Shown: one piece after another, positions 13,799 through 16,217 of the stretch
Position numbering within the stretch: the first letter of the stretch is position 1
How the letters are laid out: every line of letters begins with the position of its first letter
Source of the DNA: Parabacteroides sp.
GTDB taxonomy: Bacteria > Bacteroidota > Bacteroidia > Bacteroidales > Tannerellaceae
Assembly (NCBI GenBank): GCA_020026285.1
Contig: JAHHQS010000087.1
Location: 1-16,217 of the forward strand
Reading direction: 5' to 3'
DNA length: 16,217 nucleotides
Program-made: the position numbers and the translations under genes
The notes under the pieces: generated by a model
Databases searched by the model: none
Seen by the model: only the letters and a program-made list of their open reading frames with translations
What the model was told of the DNA's origin: nothing

Positions 13799-16159
13799 TT
13801 AATTAATGAATAATCTGAACTTACAAAAGAATGAACGTCCAGGTTTTTGTAACATATAATTATCGTAAATTTTTGAATCGAACAGGTTATTACATTCTAC
13901 TGAAATGTTATACTTCTCTCTATTCCATGAATAAGATAAAACGGCACTATGCAAATGTTGTGTTGGAATTCTTGATTTGCTGTCAAGACTTCCATATCCT
14001 TCCCAAGTGAGAAAGAACCAATGAACATACTGATAATTGTATCCTAATCGCAATTTGCTGTTTTTGAACAGCAGGTTATGAAACGTGAAATTCAATTCCG
14101 CATTACTGAACAGCCAGGGACGGTTAGGTACCTTGTTATTATAAGATATGGAAGGTTTTCCGTTCGCTTTAAACTGTTGTTTGTCCCGAGCATCCTGATA
14201 ACTGCAATTTACTATAGCCTGTAAATTATCTTTCCAATTATATCTTACCTCCCCTTCTACTCCTTTAATATCAACACTGGCTACGTTCTCGTACTGAATC
14301 ATACCTTCCGCTTCTGAAACGACGGCATGAATGTAATCATTCACATCTCGGAAAAAGCCATTAACTTCATAATATAATAAATGACCAGGAGCCAGATGGA
14401 CACTGCCAAAAGATCCTACATTAATATTGTTACTATTTTCCGGTTTTAATCTGACATTGGGATAAACCGTTGTTCCATTACCCAACAGTTCACGAGCCAA
14501 AGGTAAACGCACACTATGTTCGAACGAAGCCTTTAATGCTAATTCCTCCCAAAACGAATATCTGACACCTGCTCCGTAACCTATATGATTTTTTGTCGAA
14601 GACGCAGGTACTTCATCAGAACCCGTTATCCACGATAAGTCTTGCTGTTGAATATCCAAATGATTTATATAGTCCTTTACAAAAAATGTATTTTCCATTT
14701 TCTGATTAAAGAATGACTGATTGTACGAAAGCCCCAATATATGCTTGGCCAGGATATCATTGGATGGTTCAAATTCAACATCTATGTCATCAAATCGATT
14801 ATTTCCCGTTCTATTTAACAGATAGTTGAAATTCAATGAATGATTAGGATTGATTCGATAATCCAAATTTCCTCGTATAATTGTCAATGGACGCTTATAA
14901 TGTCGCAACGAACGGTCACGTCCGGTTATTTCATTTCTGGAACTTTCAATATAATCTCCATTCCAGTTATATTTTCTAAAAGCAGTATCTACTGTTAACG
15001 AATGATCCCAGGTATGCGACAAGGAAGCACTTAACTGTAAATTATCAATCAAAAAATCACGTTTCAGATAACGGGCAGAAATATTCCAGGCATCAACCTG
15101 TCGTTGCGCCTCACCATATACTTTACTTTGAACCGAACCTGTCTGTAAATCTTTATTCACCATTGAATAAGAGCCGGAAATAAAGAATGCGTCAGCCCAA
15201 AGTTTATCAACTATGCCTACCTCCAATTGTCCTAATAAGGAAAAGTAATCATCGTGAAAACGTTTTCTATCCACCCCTATATACTTTCGACTCTCCTCAT
15301 CCCAAACTTCAACATCCTTCATCATATAATCATTCTTCGAATAATTCAGTCCGATTGTCGGTTTAATAATCAGATGTGTTTTCGGTTCGACATATTTTGA
15401 ATTCAAATCGAATTTATGAGTATGAAAAGATCCTATTCCATAGGAGACATCCAGATAATTCTTCTTATCCTGTTTGGTTATGATATTAATAGCTCCTCCT
15501 AAAGCATCAGCTCCCAGACTTGCAGGAACGACACCTTTATATATTTCTATTCGATCGATGATATTAACCGGCAGATTGGCCAAAGAGACTCCGCTTCCCT
15601 TAGAATTCAAAGGCATCCCATCTAAAAAGTAACGAACAGAATTTCCTGACATTCCGTTTATAGATAGATCAAAATCGGAACCGACACCGCCTTCCTCACG
15701 AATTTTAATACCTGTAGTCCGATTAACCATTTCATTTAAATTCTTCAAAGAATTAACCAGAGGCTTCACATCCAAGGCATTCACAGCAAAGGCACCTTCC
15801 TTTACCTTTTGTGTTCTACTTTTACCAAAGACCTCCACCGAATTCAGCGTTTGAAAACTATCTTCCAACCTAAAATTCAACTCTTTATCCTTTCGAAGAT
15901 TCAAATCCACTTTTTGTGTTTCATAACCCAGATAAGAAACAATCAACGTATATTTTCCAGGAGCAAGTTTTATTGAATATTTTCCATTATTATCTGTATA
16001 GACTCCACGAGTGGAATTTTCGAGCGCTATGGAAACCTGTGTCAATGGCTCTCCTTGATGATCAGAAACGACTCCAAAAAGAGTAATTCGATTCTGAGCA
16101 GCTAAAGAGAAGCTGAAAAAATATAAAAAAAATAATAAAGAGCGAATAACAATATTCAT
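13799..16159 (-). CDS. TonB-dependent outer-membrane receptor, XusA-like (copy 2)
   Basis: A 786-aa receptor of the same length and layout as copy 1: signal peptide (about 1-21, ending SLAAQ), carboxypeptidase-regulatory-like domain (about 24-100), plug (about 120-230, with SINGMSGNSVRYFLDGMPLN and GVVPASLGADALGGAINIIT) and barrel ending GRSFFCKFRLFIN. The plug is almost identical to copy 1. The N-terminal domain differs more (ITLFGVVSDHQGEPLTQVSIAL against IVLSGKVSDQQGESLPQVTVAV), and scattered changes occur in the barrel, some near residues 280-300 and 610-625 in likely loops. The two receptors therefore share a transport mechanism but may differ in ligand range. It heads operon 2. Only 58 nt of leader is visible, so whether it too has a riboswitch cannot be told. 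Confidence 0.94.
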   Translation of the reverse strand: MNIVIRSLLFFLYFFSFSLAAQNRITLFGVVSDHQGEPLTQVSIALENSTRGVYTDNNGKYSIKLAPGKYTLIVSYLGYETQKVDLNLRKDKELNFRLEDSFQTLNSVEVFGKSRTQKVKEGAFAVNALDVKPLVNSLKNLNEMVNRTTGIKIREEGGVGSDFDLSINGMSGNSVRYFLDGMPLNSKGSGVSLANLPVNIIDRIEIYKGVVPASLGADALGGAINIITKQDKKNYLDVSYGIGSFHTHKFDLNSKYVEPKTHLIIKPTIGLNYSKNDYMMKDVEVWDEESRKYIGVDRKRFHDDYFSLLGQLEVGIVDKLWADAFFISGSYSMVNKDLQTGSVQSKVYGEAQRQVDAWNISARYLKRDFLIDNLQLSASLSHTWDHSLTVDTAFRKYNWNGDYIESSRNEITGRDRSLRHYKRPLTIIRGNLDYRINPNHSLNFNYLLNRTGNNRFDDIDVEFEPSNDILAKHILGLSYNQSFFNQKMENTFFVKDYINHLDIQQQDLSWITGSDEVPASSTKNHIGYGAGVRYSFWEELALKASFEHSVRLPLARELLGNGTTVYPNVRLKPENSNNINVGSFGSVHLAPGHLLYYEVNGFFRDVNDYIHAVVSEAEGMIQYENVASVDIKGVEGEVRYNWKDNLQAIVNCSYQDARDKQQFKANGKPSISYNNKVPNRPWLFSNAELNFTFHNLLFKNSKLRLGYNYQYVHWFFLTWEGYGSLDSKSRIPTQHLHSAVLSYSWNREKYNISVECNNLFDSKIYDNYMLQKPGRSFFCKFRLFIN

Positions 16160-16217
16160 TCCAACCTTAATTTAACAAGTATAAAATTCGGTTTAAGAAA
16201 AGAGACTATACACACCA
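16160..16217 (-). other. Partial leader of operon 2
   Basis: AT-rich sequence upstream of the second receptor gene. It resembles the first 50 nt upstream of copy 1 (both have a run close to TTAATT ... ATAAAATT ... CGG). In copy 1 the aptamer begins about 145 nt from the ATG, so a matching riboswitch would lie outside this window. No promoter or aptamer block is visible in the part given. Confidence 0.5.

Overview
The window looks like chromosome of a gut-type Bacteroidales bacterium (Bacteroides or Parabacteroides; the genus cannot be fixed from the sequence alone). Evidence: Bacteroidetes promoters (TTG, 19 nt, TAnnTTTG) in front of the tRNA and ettA, a lipoprotein with an acidic surface-export signal (C-S-D-D-D), TonB-dependent receptors with an N-terminal carboxypeptidase-regulatory-like domain, and DUF1080 and DUF4374 proteins. 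Except for two small genes at the left end, every gene lies on the minus strand, so the window reads naturally from right to left.

Left end (1-2258): the visible end of an integrated element. Two small unrecognised genes (125-367 and 387-827, plus strand) converge on a tyrosine recombinase gene (861-2105, minus). The recombinase lies just past the 3' end of tRNA-Arg(TCT) (2259-2332), the usual layout for a tRNA-targeted genomic island. The acceptor stem of this tRNA carries an A5xC68 mismatch, possibly a scar of integration. The rest of the element is outside the window.

Middle (2333-5057): chromosomal housekeeping. ettA (ABC-F translation factor) and a secreted DUF1080 protein form a two-gene unit with its own promoter and terminator.

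Right (5083-16159): two tandem, same-strand, paralogous three-gene operons. Each encodes an outer-membrane TonB-dependent receptor, a DUF4374 beta-propeller lipoprotein and a PepSY four-helix inner-membrane protein. This is the architecture of the XusABC xenosiderophore system of B. thetaiotaomicron. The notable feature is a clear cobalamin riboswitch (about 10414-10566) in the leader of the downstream operon (copy 1). It suggests that this Xus-like system is repressed by B12 and may serve corrinoid or cobalt-complex capture rather than, or besides, ferric siderophores. The leader of copy 2 runs off the right edge. In copy 1, the lipoprotein gene has a one-base homopolymer frameshift inside its signal peptide, so as written the protein would not be exported. 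A 120-140 nt tract of the two lipoprotein genes is almost identical, suggesting recent gene conversion.

The 726-nt gap between the operons (10269-10994) holds the terminator of operon 2, a GC-richer segment with nested complementary arms (about 10740-10925, function unknown), the riboswitch promoter, the riboswitch and a long leader.
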